The notes under the pieces were generated by a model. The model made no database searches. It saw nothing but the letters and a program-made list of their open reading frames with translations, and had not been told where the DNA came from. From Gluconobacter albidus (GTDB taxonomy: Bacteria > Pseudomonadota > Alphaproteobacteria > Acetobacterales > Acetobacteraceae): DNA of 64,000 nt. The translations under genes were made by a program, and so were the position numbers. Positions 25,658 to 35,873 of this stretch are shown piece after piece. Position 1 is the stretch's first letter; each line of letters opens with the position of its first letter. The stretch covers positions 248,001-312,000 of the forward strand of contig NZ_BEWL01000002.1 of assembly GCF_002723915.1 (NCBI RefSeq), written 5' to 3'.

Positions 25658-26068
25658 CCATGTCTGTTTTATCTTCAGGGAAGAAGTATCATCACGACCC
25701 CCCTCAGCGATGCGTTATGAGAGGCTGGACAATCGGAGCGGTCATGAGATTGGTGTGCGGTTAAAGAGAGAATGACGGCGTTTGTTTAGGCTATCTAAAC
25801 CTTTTGCGGGTATTCTTGGAGGCGGTGCTTCTGCTACGGCCTTGCACCATGCCTCTTTCCTGCCAAGGGGGAGGGGATCCGTTTTTTCTGGTAGTCCAAA
25901 TCCTGGGTAGGATAGAGCGCATCCGCGTCTGGCATCCTACAGATATCTCTCTTGACTAAGGGGTTGTGCAGGTTTGACAGGTTTAAGAATGGCCATGATC
26001 TGCGTTGCTTGCGGCGATATATTGAAGCGGTTTGATGGTTCTGTGCTTTCGGCAACGGGGCGCTGACC
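25658..26068. other. Intergenic region between tRNA-Arg and the BTAD regulator
   Basis: No convincing gene is seen in these 411 bases. A small inverted repeat GTTTAG-GCTAT-CTAAAC lies at 25784-25800. Two TTGAC(T/A) hexamers occur at 25952-25957 and 25974-25979 and may belong to a promoter for the downstream regulator, but no matching -10 is clear. Confidence 0.5.
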
Positions 26069-28192
26069 GTGGGGATGATGAAGATGATGGACAGCTCGGC
26101 CCGTCATGCCCGAGAGGCTGACCCTACCCTCCTGCGGCTGAAGCTGATCGGCCAGATGGAGGCGAAAACCCTGACGGGGGAGAGCGTGCTGCCTGTTGGG
26201 GGCAAAACGCGCGCCCTTCTGGCCATTCTTGCTCTTTCCGACCGAAAGCCTGTTTTGCGTTCCCGGCTGGCTGAACTGTTGTGGAGCCAGCGTCCCGAAG
26301 ACATGGCCCGCGCCTCCCTGAGGCAGGAAATCCATCGTCTTCTGGAGGCCTTGAATCCCTTGGGCGTGGACGTCATCGACGTTCAGCGACATGCCCTCGC
26401 CCTGAAGCCTGCACTGACCTCCGTGGATGCGGAAAGGCTTCTGACAGCCAGTCTTCGGACGATCGACAGTGTGGCTTTGCCAGACGAACCGCTGCTTGGC
26501 GAACTGGTAGGCGTGGATCCCGCGCTCGATGAGTGGATCAACCAGCAGAGGGAGCGTCTGACCGCTCATCTTCAACAGCTTTATGAAGGCGCTGTCAGGG
26601 AACTGACTGATCCAGATCAGGTTGCAGAGATGGCTGAACGCCTTCTGCGGTTCGACAGTCTCAATGAGGTCGCCTGGCGAGCCAGAGTACAGACTGCCCT
26701 TCGTCGTGGAGATCAGGCACGCGCAGCGGCGCTTGCAGATCAGATGGTGTGCATCTTCGGCGGCCTCGAAGGGCATGTTCTTGCCCCGGCAACCCAGACG
26801 CTGATCAATGGTATCGGCACTGAGAGTTCCAGTAGCGAACTCCTGAAGACCTCATCCCAGACGGCCGTGTCCACACCCGGTCCGGATACGTCCGTTTCCA
26901 TTCCCATGCAGCGACCAGATCCAATGCTGGTCCTCCCATTGCATTATGCTTCCTCGCATGGCCCTGCGGGAGAGCCGCGAAAGATTTCTCTGGTTTTTCT
27001 GGCGCCCTCATGTGCCGATGAAAAGCTTCTGCAGCATGGAGAAGTTTTGCGGGATCAACTGGAACTCATGTTCGTAAATATGGGAACCTTTGATATTGTT
27101 TCGTCTCCCGGGCTGCCCCCGTCTGACACTGCCAACGCCGCGATGATGTATCAGGCGCTCGGCGCGGACTATATTATCTCCGGAAATCTGCGCGGAGGGG
27201 CTGAGGGGGCTGAGAGCCGTCTTATCCTGCGCGTGCTGGATGCCCGACGCTACGGTGTCATCATCTGGGGAACGCATTATGACTTCCCGTCTTTGGCTCC
27301 AGAGCAGGCCCAAAGCAGCATCATGGCTCCTGCGCAGGCCATGCAGTGGAGTATTTTCGTTGCGGAGGCCCGGCGTATTGCGGGGCGCCCGGACAGCGAA
27401 CTGTCTCCACTGGGTATGGCGCTGAGAGCTTTCACACTGTTGCTGCGGCATGATTCTTCGCTCTTCGGGCGGATTGATTCTCTTCTGGAATGCGCTGTCG
27501 ATCTTGAAAAGGATGATGGGACAATCGCTCTTATTGATGCGATGTACTGTTATATCCGCTTCCAGAACGAATGGGGTGTGGAAGCTGACGCCATTTTCAC
27601 CCGTGGATTGCGAAGTGTGCGTGCGGCTGTCGCGCTGATGCCAGACTTGCATGCGGTTGAAGTCCTGCTGGCCGCATACCTCATGTATGACCCCGCCAAA
27701 CATTCCATGGCTGTATCAGTCGTTCAGAACGCAATGGCGGGTATCGCTCGCAACGACAGAAATCATCTGGATTCTCCTGACATCCTGATGGCGGGTGTCG
27801 TCATGAATCTTCTGCAGGGAGACATCAAATCAGCAAACTGCAGCGTGAAGGTCCTCCTGGAGAATGGATGCCGTTCTCAGTTCCTTGAACTTCTGCGGCC
27901 TGTTTTCATGATGGTTCTGCTGTTGGGTGAAGAGTATCAGGACGTCATTGCAATGGGGCGTTTGATCTCCGGCCTGTATCCGTCCTGCCCGAGCGCTCTG
28001 GTGTACTATCTTATCGCCTTGACTGAAGTGGGGACTTTCCCCGAAGAGGCCCAACAGGTCTGCCGTCACCTTCTTCGTCTGGTGCCTGACCTGACGATTT
28101 CCAAAGTTGTCAGCCGCTTTACGTTTGCAAAACCTGTGCAGCAGACGAGACTGGCTGAGATACTGCGTCAGGCAGGTGTGGTCGCAGGCTAG
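26069..28192 (+). CDS. Large transcriptional regulator: OmpR-like wHTH, BTAD domain and C-terminal TPR-like region
   Basis: The 707-residue protein begins with a SARP-type arrangement. Residues about 20-100 form a winged helix ('GGKTRALLAILALSDRKPVL', 'RLAELLWSQRPEDMARASLR'), and residues about 130-255 form a bacterial transcriptional activator domain ('LDEWINQQRERLTAHLQQLY', 'DSLNEVAWRARVQTALRRGD'). After a linker, residues about 310-420 resemble the TolB-N/FlgO-like segment found in CadC- and cyclase-linked regulators ('ALGADYIISGNLRGG', 'RLILRVLDARRYGVIIWGTH'). The rest is helical and TPR-like. There is no membrane segment. Several in-frame starts lie close together (GTG 26069, ATG 26075, 26078, 26084, 26087). 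Its targets are unknown. Confidence 0.8.
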   Translation: MGMMKMMDSSARHAREADPTLLRLKLIGQMEAKTLTGESVLPVGGKTRALLAILALSDRKPVLRSRLAELLWSQRPEDMARASLRQEIHRLLEALNPLGVDVIDVQRHALALKPALTSVDAERLLTASLRTIDSVALPDEPLLGELVGVDPALDEWINQQRERLTAHLQQLYEGAVRELTDPDQVAEMAERLLRFDSLNEVAWRARVQTALRRGDQARAAALADQMVCIFGGLEGHVLAPATQTLINGIGTESSSSELLKTSSQTAVSTPGPDTSVSIPMQRPDPMLVLPLHYASSHGPAGEPRKISLVFLAPSCADEKLLQHGEVLRDQLELMFVNMGTFDIVSSPGLPPSDTANAAMMYQALGADYIISGNLRGGAEGAESRLILRVLDARRYGVIIWGTHYDFPSLAPEQAQSSIMAPAQAMQWSIFVAEARRIAGRPDSELSPLGMALRAFTLLLRHDSSLFGRIDSLLECAVDLEKDDGTIALIDAMYCYIRFQNEWGVEADAIFTRGLRSVRAAVALMPDLHAVEVLLAAYLMYDPAKHSMAVSVVQNAMAGIARNDRNHLDSPDILMAGVVMNLLQGDIKSANCSVKVLLENGCRSQFLELLRPVFMMVLLLGEEYQDVIAMGRLISGLYPSCPSALVYYLIALTEVGTFPEEAQQVCRHLLRLVPDLTISKVVSRFTFAKPVQQTRLAEILRQAGVVAG

Positions 28193-28324
28193 GGACATCT
28201 TCTCTCAGGTGCTTGGCCTTATGGCGCCGTCGCGATATGAACACTCAAGAAGTTGCCGGCTACAGGCCTCGCCAGTCTGTATCCTTGCTCGTGACCGGCC
28301 CTGGCGCGGCCCGCAGGACCACCC

Positions 28325-28843
28325 ATGATGTCTCGCATCCAGTTGACCGTTCTTCGACCCTTTCACAGACCAGCGGCCCGCTTTGCCCTTGGATGTCTGG
28401 CTCTTACCGCACTTTCCGCATGCGGTGGTGGACGTGATCCCAGCTCCCTGACCGCCCCGCGCAATCATCTTCTGGGCGTGGACCGGGGAGCTGAGGGCGG
28501 CGCCGACGAGCTTCGCGGCGGGGTTAATGCCTATCTGTGGCGCGGCGCGATTGATACGCTGTCGTTTATGCCACTGGCATCTGCCGATGCCGTGGGTGGC
28601 GTCATTCTGACGGACTGGTATCAGCCTTCCGCCAGTCAGAACGAGCGTTTCAAGATTGCGGCCTACGTCCTGGACCGGCGCCTGCGTTCGGATGCCCTGC
28701 GGGTTTCCGTCTTCCGGCAGGTTCTTCAGGATGGACAGTGGGAAGACACCCCCGTTTCCGCTACCACAACCTCCGATATCACCACCCGTATCCTGACGCG
28801 TGCACGTCAGCTGCGTGCCGAAAATGGCGAGCGGGACAACTGA
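28325..28843 (+). CDS. DUF3576-family lipoprotein
   Basis: The 172-residue protein has a lipoprotein signal ending in LSAC (Cys33) followed by the DUF3576 domain: '[20 protein letters not shown]', '[20 protein letters not shown]', '[18 protein letters not shown]' and 'ILTRARQLR'. The function is unknown, but in many alphaproteobacteria this gene is found next to leuS and lptE, as here, which hints at an outer-membrane role. Start ATG 28325 or 28328. The preceding 132 bases hold no gene. Confidence 0.85.
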   Translation: MMSRIQLTVLRPFHRPAARFALGCLALTALSACGGGRDPSSLTAPRNHLLGVDRGAEGGADELRGGVNAYLWRGAIDTLSFMPLASADAVGGVILTDWYQPSASQNERFKIAAYVLDRRLRSDALRVSVFRQVLQDGQWEDTPVSATTTSDITTRILTRARQLRAENGERDN

Positions 28844-28850
28844 GCCAGAC

Positions 28851-31448
28851 ATGAACGATACCCCAGCCCCCGCATTCGATTTCCAGAACCGCGAACCCTT
28901 CTGGCAGAATGAATGGAAGCGCCGGAATACTTTTGCAGTTCCTGATGTTCCTCCCGCCGATCGTCCGAAGTACTATGTGCTGGAGATGTTCCCGTATCCA
29001 TCCGGGCAGCTTCACGTGGGGCATGTCCGGAACTATACGCTTGGCGACGTAGTCGCACGCTACAAGCGGGCCCGCGGATTTGCTGTCATGCATCCGATGG
29101 GCTGGGACGCCTTCGGCCTTCCCGCGGAAAATGCTGCGCGTGAGCGCAATGTTCATCCCGGGAAATGGACGATGGACAACATCGCAACCATGCGGGGCAC
29201 ACTTCAGCGTCTCGGTTTTTCTCTGGACTGGGACCGTGAAATCGCGACCTGTCTTCCCGAGTATTACGGCAAACAGCAGAAGCTGTTCGTCGACATGCTG
29301 GCGGCCGGGTTGGTTGAACGCCGGGACTCACTGGTCAACTGGGATCCGGTCGATGAGACGGTTCTTGCAAATGAACAGGTCGTTGAGGGCCGGGGCTGGC
29401 GCTCGGGAGCTCTGATCGAGAAAAAAAAGCTCTCCCAGTGGTTCCTGAAGATTACGAAATTTGCCCAGCCTCTGCTGGATGACCTTAAAACGCTGGACCG
29501 CTGGCCCGAGCGTGTCCGGACAATGCAGGAGCGCTGGATCGGACGTTCCGAGGGCGCACGGGTGCGTTTTGCTCTTCATCAGCCTCCCGTCGGCTATGAC
29601 GCGGATCTCGACAGCATCGAGGTCTTCACCACGCGCCCTGACACCCTGTTCGGTCTGAGCTTTGTCGGTATTTCGGCTGAGCATCCGCTTGCTCGCAATG
29701 TTGCAGAAACCAACCCGCAGGCCGCCGCCTTTATTGAGGAGTGCCGTCGTCTCGGGACCTCGGAAGAGGTGATCGAAGCTGCTGAAAAACGTGGCTTTGA
29801 TACCGGACTGCGCGTTGCCAATCCTCTCGATCCCGAAAAGACGGCTCCCGTCTGGATCGCCAATTTCGTCCTGATGGATTACGGGACTGGCGCGGTTTTC
29901 GGCTGTCCCTGTGGCGATCAGCGCGACCTTGATTTTGCCCGTAAATACGACCTGCCGGTTCCGCAGGTCCTGTTGCCTGCCGGACAGGATGCCGAAACCT
30001 TTGTTCTGGGCAAAAAGGCCGTTTCGGGCGATGCAACCCTGTTCAATTCAGGCTTCCTGGATGGACTGGACCCCGCAGCAGCGCGTACGAAAGTTATTGA
30101 ACGCCTTGAAGGTCTGGGGGCCGGAAAGGGCGTCGTGAACTGGCGTCTGCGCGACTGGGGCATTTCACGTCAGCGCTACTGGGGTTGCCCGATCCCCATC
30201 ATTCACTGCGAGACCTGTGGTCCGGTTCCCGTTCCCGACGATCAGCTTCCCGTCATCCTGCCCGAAGACGTGACCTTTGACCGTCCGGGGAATCCGCTCG
30301 ACCATCATCCGACCTGGAAGCATGTGAGCTGCCCGCATTGCGGAAAGGCGGCTGTCCGGGAAACGGATACATTCGATACCTTCGTTGATAGCTCGTGGTA
30401 TTTCGCCCGCTTCACCAGCCCTCATGCCGAGACCCCAACAGTGCCGGCGGCAGCGAACGGATGGCTCCCCGTTGATCAGTATATCGGCGGTATCGAACAC
30501 GCGATCCTGCATCTGCTCTACGCACGGTTCTTCACCCGGGCCATGCATGAAACCGGCCATCTGGATGTGGACGAACCGTTTGCCGGTCTTTTCACGCAAG
30601 GCATGGTGACGCATGAGAGCTACCGCGACGAGAGCGGCTGGCTATATCCCGAGGAAGTCGAACGTCGTGGTGACACGGTGGTGCGGCGGGATACCGGAGC
30701 GCCGGTGCAGATCGGCCGCTCTGAAAAAATGTCCAAATCCAAGCGCAATACGGTGTCGCCCGTCGATATCATTGAGCACTATGGCGCCGACACGGCCCGC
30801 TGGTTTGTTCTGTCCGATAGCCCGCCCGAGAGGGATATGGAGTGGACAGCTTCCGGCGTCGCGGCTGCTGCCCGTTTCGGTCAGAGATTGCATCGTCTTG
30901 TCGCCTCGGTCGCGGCTCGCGATGCCGCCGAGAGCGTCCACGGTGCGACCGGTGAAGACCTGCGCCGCATCACGCATCGGACAATCGCTGCGGTTGGTGA
31001 AGCTCTTGAGGCTTTTACACCAAATGTTGCTGTGGCGCGCCTGCATGAACTCACCTCGGCGCTGGCGGAGGCCGAGCGTCTCGAAGGAGACGGCATTGCG
31101 GCGGCCCGTCGTGAGGCAGCGCGTGTTCTGTGTCTGCTGACCGCACCGATGATGCCGCATCTTGCCGAAGACATGATGGCAGTTCTCGAGCCGGGAAGTG
31201 CGCTGGTTGTGGACCGCCCCTGGCCTGAAGCCGAGGACCAGTGGCTTGCCGTCCAGAGTGTGACGATCGGTGTACAGATCCTCGGCAAGCTGCGTGGGAC
31301 CATTGAGGTTCCGCCGGATGCACCGAAGGACGATGTGCTTGCTGCTGCCAAACGCGAGCCGAACGTGGCCCGTCTTTTGCAAGGGAAGCGTCTGGTGAAG
31401 GAAATCCATGTTCCGAACCGGATCGTCAACTTCGTGGTGGCCGGGTGA
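28851..31448 (+). CDS. leuS: Leucyl-tRNA synthetase
   Basis: LeuS charges tRNA-Leu. The 865-residue class I synthetase has the HIGH-type signature '[16 protein letters not shown]', the CP1 editing domain with '[10 protein letters not shown]' and '[18 protein letters not shown]', the 'DSSWYFARF' segment, the '[10 protein letters not shown]' loop that completes the active site, and an anticodon-binding C-terminal region. The start at 28851 gives the expected N-terminus [10 protein letters not shown]; it is 7 nt from the DUF3576 stop. Its stop overlaps the lptE start. Confidence 0.97.
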   Translation: MNDTPAPAFDFQNREPFWQNEWKRRNTFAVPDVPPADRPKYYVLEMFPYPSGQLHVGHVRNYTLGDVVARYKRARGFAVMHPMGWDAFGLPAENAARERNVHPGKWTMDNIATMRGTLQRLGFSLDWDREIATCLPEYYGKQQKLFVDMLAAGLVERRDSLVNWDPVDETVLANEQVVEGRGWRSGALIEKKKLSQWFLKITKFAQPLLDDLKTLDRWPERVRTMQERWIGRSEGARVRFALHQPPVGYDADLDSIEVFTTRPDTLFGLSFVGISAEHPLARNVAETNPQAAAFIEECRRLGTSEEVIEAAEKRGFDTGLRVANPLDPEKTAPVWIANFVLMDYGTGAVFGCPCGDQRDLDFARKYDLPVPQVLLPAGQDAETFVLGKKAVSGDATLFNSGFLDGLDPAAARTKVIERLEGLGAGKGVVNWRLRDWGISRQRYWGCPIPIIHCETCGPVPVPDDQLPVILPEDVTFDRPGNPLDHHPTWKHVSCPHCGKAAVRETDTFDTFVDSSWYFARFTSPHAETPTVPAAANGWLPVDQYIGGIEHAILHLLYARFFTRAMHETGHLDVDEPFAGLFTQGMVTHESYRDESGWLYPEEVERRGDTVVRRDTGAPVQIGRSEKMSKSKRNTVSPVDIIEHYGADTARWFVLSDSPPERDMEWTASGVAAAARFGQRLHRLVASVAARDAAESVHGATGEDLRRITHRTIAAVGEALEAFTPNVAVARLHELTSALAEAERLEGDGIAAARREAARVLCLLTAPMMPHLAEDMMAVLEPGSALVVDRPWPEAEDQWLAVQSVTIGVQILGKLRGTIEVPPDAPKDDVLAAAKREPNVARLLQGKRLVKEIHVPNRIVNFVVAG

Positions 31449-32119
31449 TGTCAGACCGGCGCGGCACTTTTCTGCTCACGGCTTTTCTTCTGCTGGGGGG
31501 GTGTGGTTTCTCACCCCTCTACGGAAAGCTGACCCCGAAATCCGACATGTCGGAAGAGTTGGCCCAGGTTTATGTGGACAACATTCCGGGGCGTTACGGC
31601 CAGCTGCTGCGTCTGGCCTTGCAGAAAAACCTGGCAGGCGCCGGGCCGGAAGATCCTCATAAATACATGCTGAAAGTCTATTCCGGCATGAATGAGGAAG
31701 CAGTCGACATCCACCAGGACAATACGTCAGGCCGGACGCGAAGCACGGGCTCGGCGCATTGGGTTCTCATCACGGTGGAGCAGAACCCGCGCATGCTGGC
31801 GCAGGGCGATGCGACGACGCTGGATGGTTTCAATACGAGCTTCGAGCAGTATTTCGCCCAGACCCTGAATGATGAAACCCTTCAGGCGCGTGTTTCCGAC
31901 ACGCTGGCACAGACCGTGACGCAGCAGCTGGCGATCTGGTTCCGCAGTCACAACATGCCAGAGAAAGCGGCGCCTGATGAACTGCCGCGTTATCTGAACA
32001 CCGACCGTATGCCTGACGACAACGGGAATGCGGCTACGGACCGGACTGGCGTTGACGGCTTCCCCGCCTCTGCCACTGGCCGTCTGTCCCGTAGCACGAC
32101 CAGTACATCCGCCCAGTAA
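31448..32119 (+). CDS. lptE: LPS-assembly lipoprotein LptE
   Basis: LptE plugs and supports the LptD barrel that inserts lipopolysaccharide into the outer membrane. The 223-residue product has a signal peptide with lipobox LGGC (Cys19) followed by 'GFSPLYGKL', the usual LptE opening in alphaproteobacteria, and an LptE-like body ('YVDNIPGRYGQLLRLALQKN', 'TLAQTVTQQLAIWF'). A Ser/Thr-rich tail of about 45 residues extends beyond the core. ATG 31448 overlaps the leuS stop. Confidence 0.88.
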   Translation: MSDRRGTFLLTAFLLLGGCGFSPLYGKLTPKSDMSEELAQVYVDNIPGRYGQLLRLALQKNLAGAGPEDPHKYMLKVYSGMNEEAVDIHQDNTSGRTRSTGSAHWVLITVEQNPRMLAQGDATTLDGFNTSFEQYFAQTLNDETLQARVSDTLAQTVTQQLAIWFRSHNMPEKAAPDELPRYLNTDRMPDDNGNAATDRTGVDGFPASATGRLSRSTTSTSAQ

Positions 32120-33124
32120 GTGGTGAAAATCGACGCACGGAATATCGGGCGGACACTGGACGATGCCGGCTCATGGCGGGCTATCGTGCTTCATGGAGAC
32201 GATACCGGCCTCATCCGGGAGCGGGCTGCGCAGGCGGTCAGGCTGGTTGCCGGAACGACAGATGATCCGTTTCAGGTGGCGCAACTTGATCGGGAAACGC
32301 AGGATCGTCTTGAAGAAGAAGCCACTGCGCTCTCCCTGATCGGGGGGCGACGCGTCGTCTGGGTGCGGGACGGGCAGGACAGCCTCGCTCCCCTGTTCAA
32401 GCGGGTATTGGACGCCAGTACGGATGCTCTGGTCGTTATCGAGGCTCCGGGAGTGACGGCGCGCTCGAAGCTGCGTGCTCTGGCGGAGGCCCACAAACAG
32501 GTGGCGTCCATTGCCTGCTATCCGGAAGAGGGGCGGGCCCTTTCCCAGACCGTGACGGAAGCGCTCGCTCAGGCGGGCGTTACTATCGACCGTGATGCCC
32601 TCATCTGGCTTCTGGGCGTACTGGGGGCCGACCGGAGCGGGGTGCGAGGCGAAGTCGAAAAACTTCTGCTGTATGCCGGTCCGAATGGCCGTCTTGATCT
32701 GCCGGCCGTTCAGGACTGTGTTGGCGATGCCGGGGGAAATTCACTGGAAGATGCAGCGTTTTCAGCTTTATGCGGAAATCGCATGATGGCCGATCAGGCC
32801 CTCGAGCGGGCATTGGCTGACGGCGCAAACCCCGTTGCGGTGGCGCGAACGGTTCTGGGTGTGCTGGTACGGCTTCAGAAAGTCGCGCAGGCTGTGCAGG
32901 ATGGTCAGGGACGGGCCGAAGCCATGAAATCCCTGAAGCCGCCTGTATTCTTCAAACGTACAGCGACTTTCGGTCAGGCACTGGATCGCTGGTCGCTCCC
33001 GGCGCTCACACTGGCAGCACGGGAAACGCAGGCTTTCGAACTGGCATGCAAACAGAGTGCTTCGCCTGATCTGGCACTATGCAGACGCCATATCGCGTCG
33101 CTTTGTACGGTGCGGAAAGCCTGA
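32120..33124 (+). CDS. holA: DNA polymerase III subunit delta
   Basis: HolA is the clamp-loader subunit that opens the beta clamp. The 334-residue product has the HolA pattern: 'LHGDDTGLIRERAAQAVRL', 'SLIGGRRVVWVRDGQDSL', 'LVVIEAPGVTARSKLRALAE', 'WLLGVLGADRSGVRGEVEKL' and 'FFKRTATFGQALDRWSLPAL'. It begins with GTG immediately after the lptE stop (a second GTG is at 32123). The leuS-lptE-holA order is common in alphaproteobacteria. Confidence 0.93.
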   Translation: MVKIDARNIGRTLDDAGSWRAIVLHGDDTGLIRERAAQAVRLVAGTTDDPFQVAQLDRETQDRLEEEATALSLIGGRRVVWVRDGQDSLAPLFKRVLDASTDALVVIEAPGVTARSKLRALAEAHKQVASIACYPEEGRALSQTVTEALAQAGVTIDRDALIWLLGVLGADRSGVRGEVEKLLLYAGPNGRLDLPAVQDCVGDAGGNSLEDAAFSALCGNRMMADQALERALADGANPVAVARTVLGVLVRLQKVAQAVQDGQGRAEAMKSLKPPVFFKRTATFGQALDRWSLPALTLAARETQAFELACKQSASPDLALCRRHIASLCTVRKA

Positions 33125-33139
33125 TTTAGGTATTGGATC

Positions 33140-33169
33140 GGGGAATGCGGCATTCTTTCCGCATTCCCC
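33140..33169. terminator. Strong hairpin between convergent holA and the TonB receptor gene
   Basis: GGGGAATGCGG (33140-33150) and CCGCATTCCCC (33159-33169) pair perfectly around an 8-nt loop. No long T-run follows on either strand, but its place between two convergent stops fits a transcription terminator or mRNA 3' end. Confidence 0.65.
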
Positions 33170-33177
33170 CGACCTGC

Positions 33178-35697
33178 TCAGAAGCGTGCTGAAACGTCCA
33201 GATAATAATACCCGCCATTCATGCCGAGCTGCGACGTGCTCATGTAGTACTTGGGCACGCCGAGATAGCGGTTTCCTTCAGGAACAACCGACGGGAACTT
33301 GGCGAAAATGTTGTTCCCCCCGATCGTGGCGCTCCATTTGGGACTGATATTGTAGGTCACGGAGGCGTTCGTCGTCCATTTCGGCACATTCTGGAACTCC
33401 AGGTAGTGGCTCGTGGAGTAGGTATACGGCCCGGTATAATAGGTGAGCTGAGACGTCGTCTCGCCATAACGGATCTCATGGACGGAAACCGCCCATTTGT
33501 TGCGCGCGGAATGCCAGGTACCGCCGAAGATGATCTTGCTACGTGGGTACGCGGTGGTGATGTAAGCGATATACTGCGCGGTCAGAAGCGGCGCTCCGGT
33601 CGTGCTGGTTGCCTGATGGCGCAGGCGCGTCCGGTTCAGATTGATCGCAACATCCCAGTCCGCATGGCCATAACGCCCGAAATTGGTCGGATAAGTCGCC
33701 GTCAGGTCAAGTCCCTGCGTCCGCGTATTGGCGACATTGGCAAACCAGTGCGTGGCAAGCTGGCTGCCCGTCCAGTTTTCAGATCCCGGGGGCAGATTGA
33801 ACCCGTCCATTTCAAGCGCGCTATGAGCCTGAGATCCGTAGATGGACCCACCCGGCATAATCCGGTCCCGCAGGTCGATCTGGTACACATCGACAGTGAC
33901 GTGCAGCTTCTTGACCGGCTCGACAATGATGCCGCCTTCGGCGCTCGTGGAGGATTCCGATTTCAATGCTGATGCGCCGTTGGCGAGTGCGCCAGGAGAG
34001 TTTGCCGCGATGATGCCACTGGCAGCGGTCGGCGAGACAGACAGCGCGGAATAATGTTCCTGCGCCAGCGTCGGGGCATGGAAGCCATTGCTGAATGTGC
34101 CGCGGATCGCAAAGCGTGGGCTGAAATCGTAACGGGTAGAGACCTTGCCAGTCTTGGTGTTGCCGACATCCGTGTAATGCTCGAGGCGTCCGGCCAGATC
34201 GACCTGCCAGTGTTTCATCAGGTTGGTGGAGATGTCGAGATAGCCCGCCGCAACATCACGGGACCATTTCCCGGCATTGGCCGGGTTGGTGCCGGGAAAA
34301 CCGTCCGAACTGGAATAGTTGTAGCTGGCCGGAGAGCCGGTTCCGATCGCATAGGCTTCATAGCGATAGGACGCGCCGCCCGCGACATTGATGGCATACG
34401 GCCAGAACGACGTGTGGAACTTGCGGCTGAGGTCGACGCTGTTTGTCCACTGCGTGTTGTTAAAGGACTGTGCAGCGAACGACGTTGGTGTCTCGCCCGT
34501 GGCTGTGTATAGCCCCACATTCGTGGTGCTTTCGGCATTCACGGCATCATAGTCCCGACCAAAGACCGACGACACGTCCCAGTGCCAGCCCGCCAGCGTG
34601 CCTTTCAGACCAGCCGTGAGTTCGTAATCGTCTTCTTCCAGAGCCTCGATGGGCGAATAGCCATAAGGATAGATCGCCGCATAGCCGGGATATTTGGCGA
34701 GCGAGGAAGGCAGGCGGTAGTTCTGGTAGGATTCCGCATGACGATGCGCATAGGTCGCACCGGCATAGGCCTGAACATTATCGGTAATGTCATAGCCCGC
34801 ATTGACGGCGACGCTCTCGCGTGTCTGTTCGGGCTGTCCCAGAAGCTGGTTGACGTCGGTGTGGGTGCGGTTGTCATTCCCGGACCGGAAGGTGTGGTCC
34901 TGATGGACGAAATCGCCACCGATATGAACAAAACCGCGATTGTTCAGGTTCAGGCCGCCATCAATGAACACGCCCTGCTGGAAACCGTCGCCTTCGCTCG
35001 TGATCCCGGTGTTCGAACGCATGGTCAGACCATGATTCTGCTTCTTGAGGATGATGTTGACCACCCCCGCAATGGCGTCGGAGCCATACTGGGCAGACGC
35101 ACCGTCGCGCAGGACTTCGATATGGTCGATCATGGCCATGGGGATCATGTCGATATCGACAGGTGTGGACCCCTGCGCCGGTCCGCCATCTGCGTAGATA
35201 TTGGCCGTGGTGTGTCGCCGCTTGCCATCCACGAGGACGAGCGTCTCGTTGGGGTTGAGGCCACGCAGCGAAATGCTGTCGGTCAAGGCACCGGCATCGA
35301 AGCCCCCTGTCGGAACGGTCAGGGAAGGTAGCAGCAGCGCCAGGGAGTCACGCAGCGTGGGCTGACCCGTCCCCGTCAACTGACGGTTCGTCACAATATC
35401 GACCGGGGCGATCGAATCCCGCGCCTTTTTGCCGAACTCGCGCGTTCCCGTCACAACGACCGCTTCCGTACCCCCCGCAACCTCGGTTTCAGGCCGTGGG
35501 GTCTGGGCAGGCTTCGCTTTTCTGGTCACCGGAGTGGCGCGGACCGGCTTGTGCGCGCTCGGAGCAGAATGCGCCGGGGCCGGCTGCGGCGTGGCAGCAC
35601 GGCTTTCAGAAGTGACGAGAAGGAACGTAGAGCCGAGAAGGGAGGTCCCCAGAAGGGTCAGATGACGAAGGGAAAGCTGGGTCAGCACTTTTACCAC
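33178..35697 (-). CDS. TonB-dependent outer membrane receptor
   Basis: The 839-residue protein has an N-terminal signal sequence, a Pro/Ala-rich stretch, a TonB-box-like 'EAVVVTGTRE' and a plug domain ('PVDIVTNRQLTGTGQPTLRD', 'ISLRGLNPNETLVLVDGKRR', 'MIDHIEVLRDGASAQYGSDA', 'AGVVNIILKK'), followed by a long beta barrel ending in the outer-membrane motif 'YYYLDVSARF' with a terminal Phe. Such receptors import siderophores, vitamin B12, sugars or other bulky ligands; the barrel is related to a broad 'TonB-dependent receptor' group and the ligand cannot be assigned. The start codon is GTG 35697, with GTG 35688 possible, and no clear ribosome binding site. It is divergent from a yellow/MRJP-family gene. 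Confidence 0.92.
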   Translation of the reverse strand: MVKVLTQLSLRHLTLLGTSLLGSTFLLVTSESRAATPQPAPAHSAPSAHKPVRATPVTRKAKPAQTPRPETEVAGGTEAVVVTGTREFGKKARDSIAPVDIVTNRQLTGTGQPTLRDSLALLLPSLTVPTGGFDAGALTDSISLRGLNPNETLVLVDGKRRHTTANIYADGGPAQGSTPVDIDMIPMAMIDHIEVLRDGASAQYGSDAIAGVVNIILKKQNHGLTMRSNTGITSEGDGFQQGVFIDGGLNLNNRGFVHIGGDFVHQDHTFRSGNDNRTHTDVNQLLGQPEQTRESVAVNAGYDITDNVQAYAGATYAHRHAESYQNYRLPSSLAKYPGYAAIYPYGYSPIEALEEDDYELTAGLKGTLAGWHWDVSSVFGRDYDAVNAESTTNVGLYTATGETPTSFAAQSFNNTQWTNSVDLSRKFHTSFWPYAINVAGGASYRYEAYAIGTGSPASYNYSSSDGFPGTNPANAGKWSRDVAAGYLDISTNLMKHWQVDLAGRLEHYTDVGNTKTGKVSTRYDFSPRFAIRGTFSNGFHAPTLAQEHYSALSVSPTAASGIIAANSPGALANGASALKSESSTSAEGGIIVEPVKKLHVTVDVYQIDLRDRIMPGGSIYGSQAHSALEMDGFNLPPGSENWTGSQLATHWFANVANTRTQGLDLTATYPTNFGRYGHADWDVAINLNRTRLRHQATSTTGAPLLTAQYIAYITTAYPRSKIIFGGTWHSARNKWAVSVHEIRYGETTSQLTYYTGPYTYSTSHYLEFQNVPKWTTNASVTYNISPKWSATIGGNNIFAKFPSVVPEGNRYLGVPKYYMSTSQLGMNGGYYYLDVSARF

Positions 35698-35760
35698 GCA
35701 ATAAGTTAGTATTTTATATGAGCCACAAAATTGGTTCGTATTTGCGCAAGGTCAACATAA

Positions 35761-35778
35761 TTTTCCGGTTCCGGAAAA
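35761..35778. promoter_or_regulatory. Perfect 18-bp palindrome between divergent genes
   Basis: TTTTCCGG-TT-CCGGAAAA has 8-bp arms around a 2-nt centre. It lies 64 nt upstream of the receptor gene and 96 nt upstream of the yellow/MRJP-family gene, the place expected for a shared operator. Confidence 0.5.
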
Positions 35779-35873
35779 ATTCCGATCACATTTTGCAAGG
35801 CCTGTGGCGTTCCTTACACGGTTCGGGCGTTATGGAAACGGTTTGTTTTGAAAATGAATTTCGGAGAGTACGC

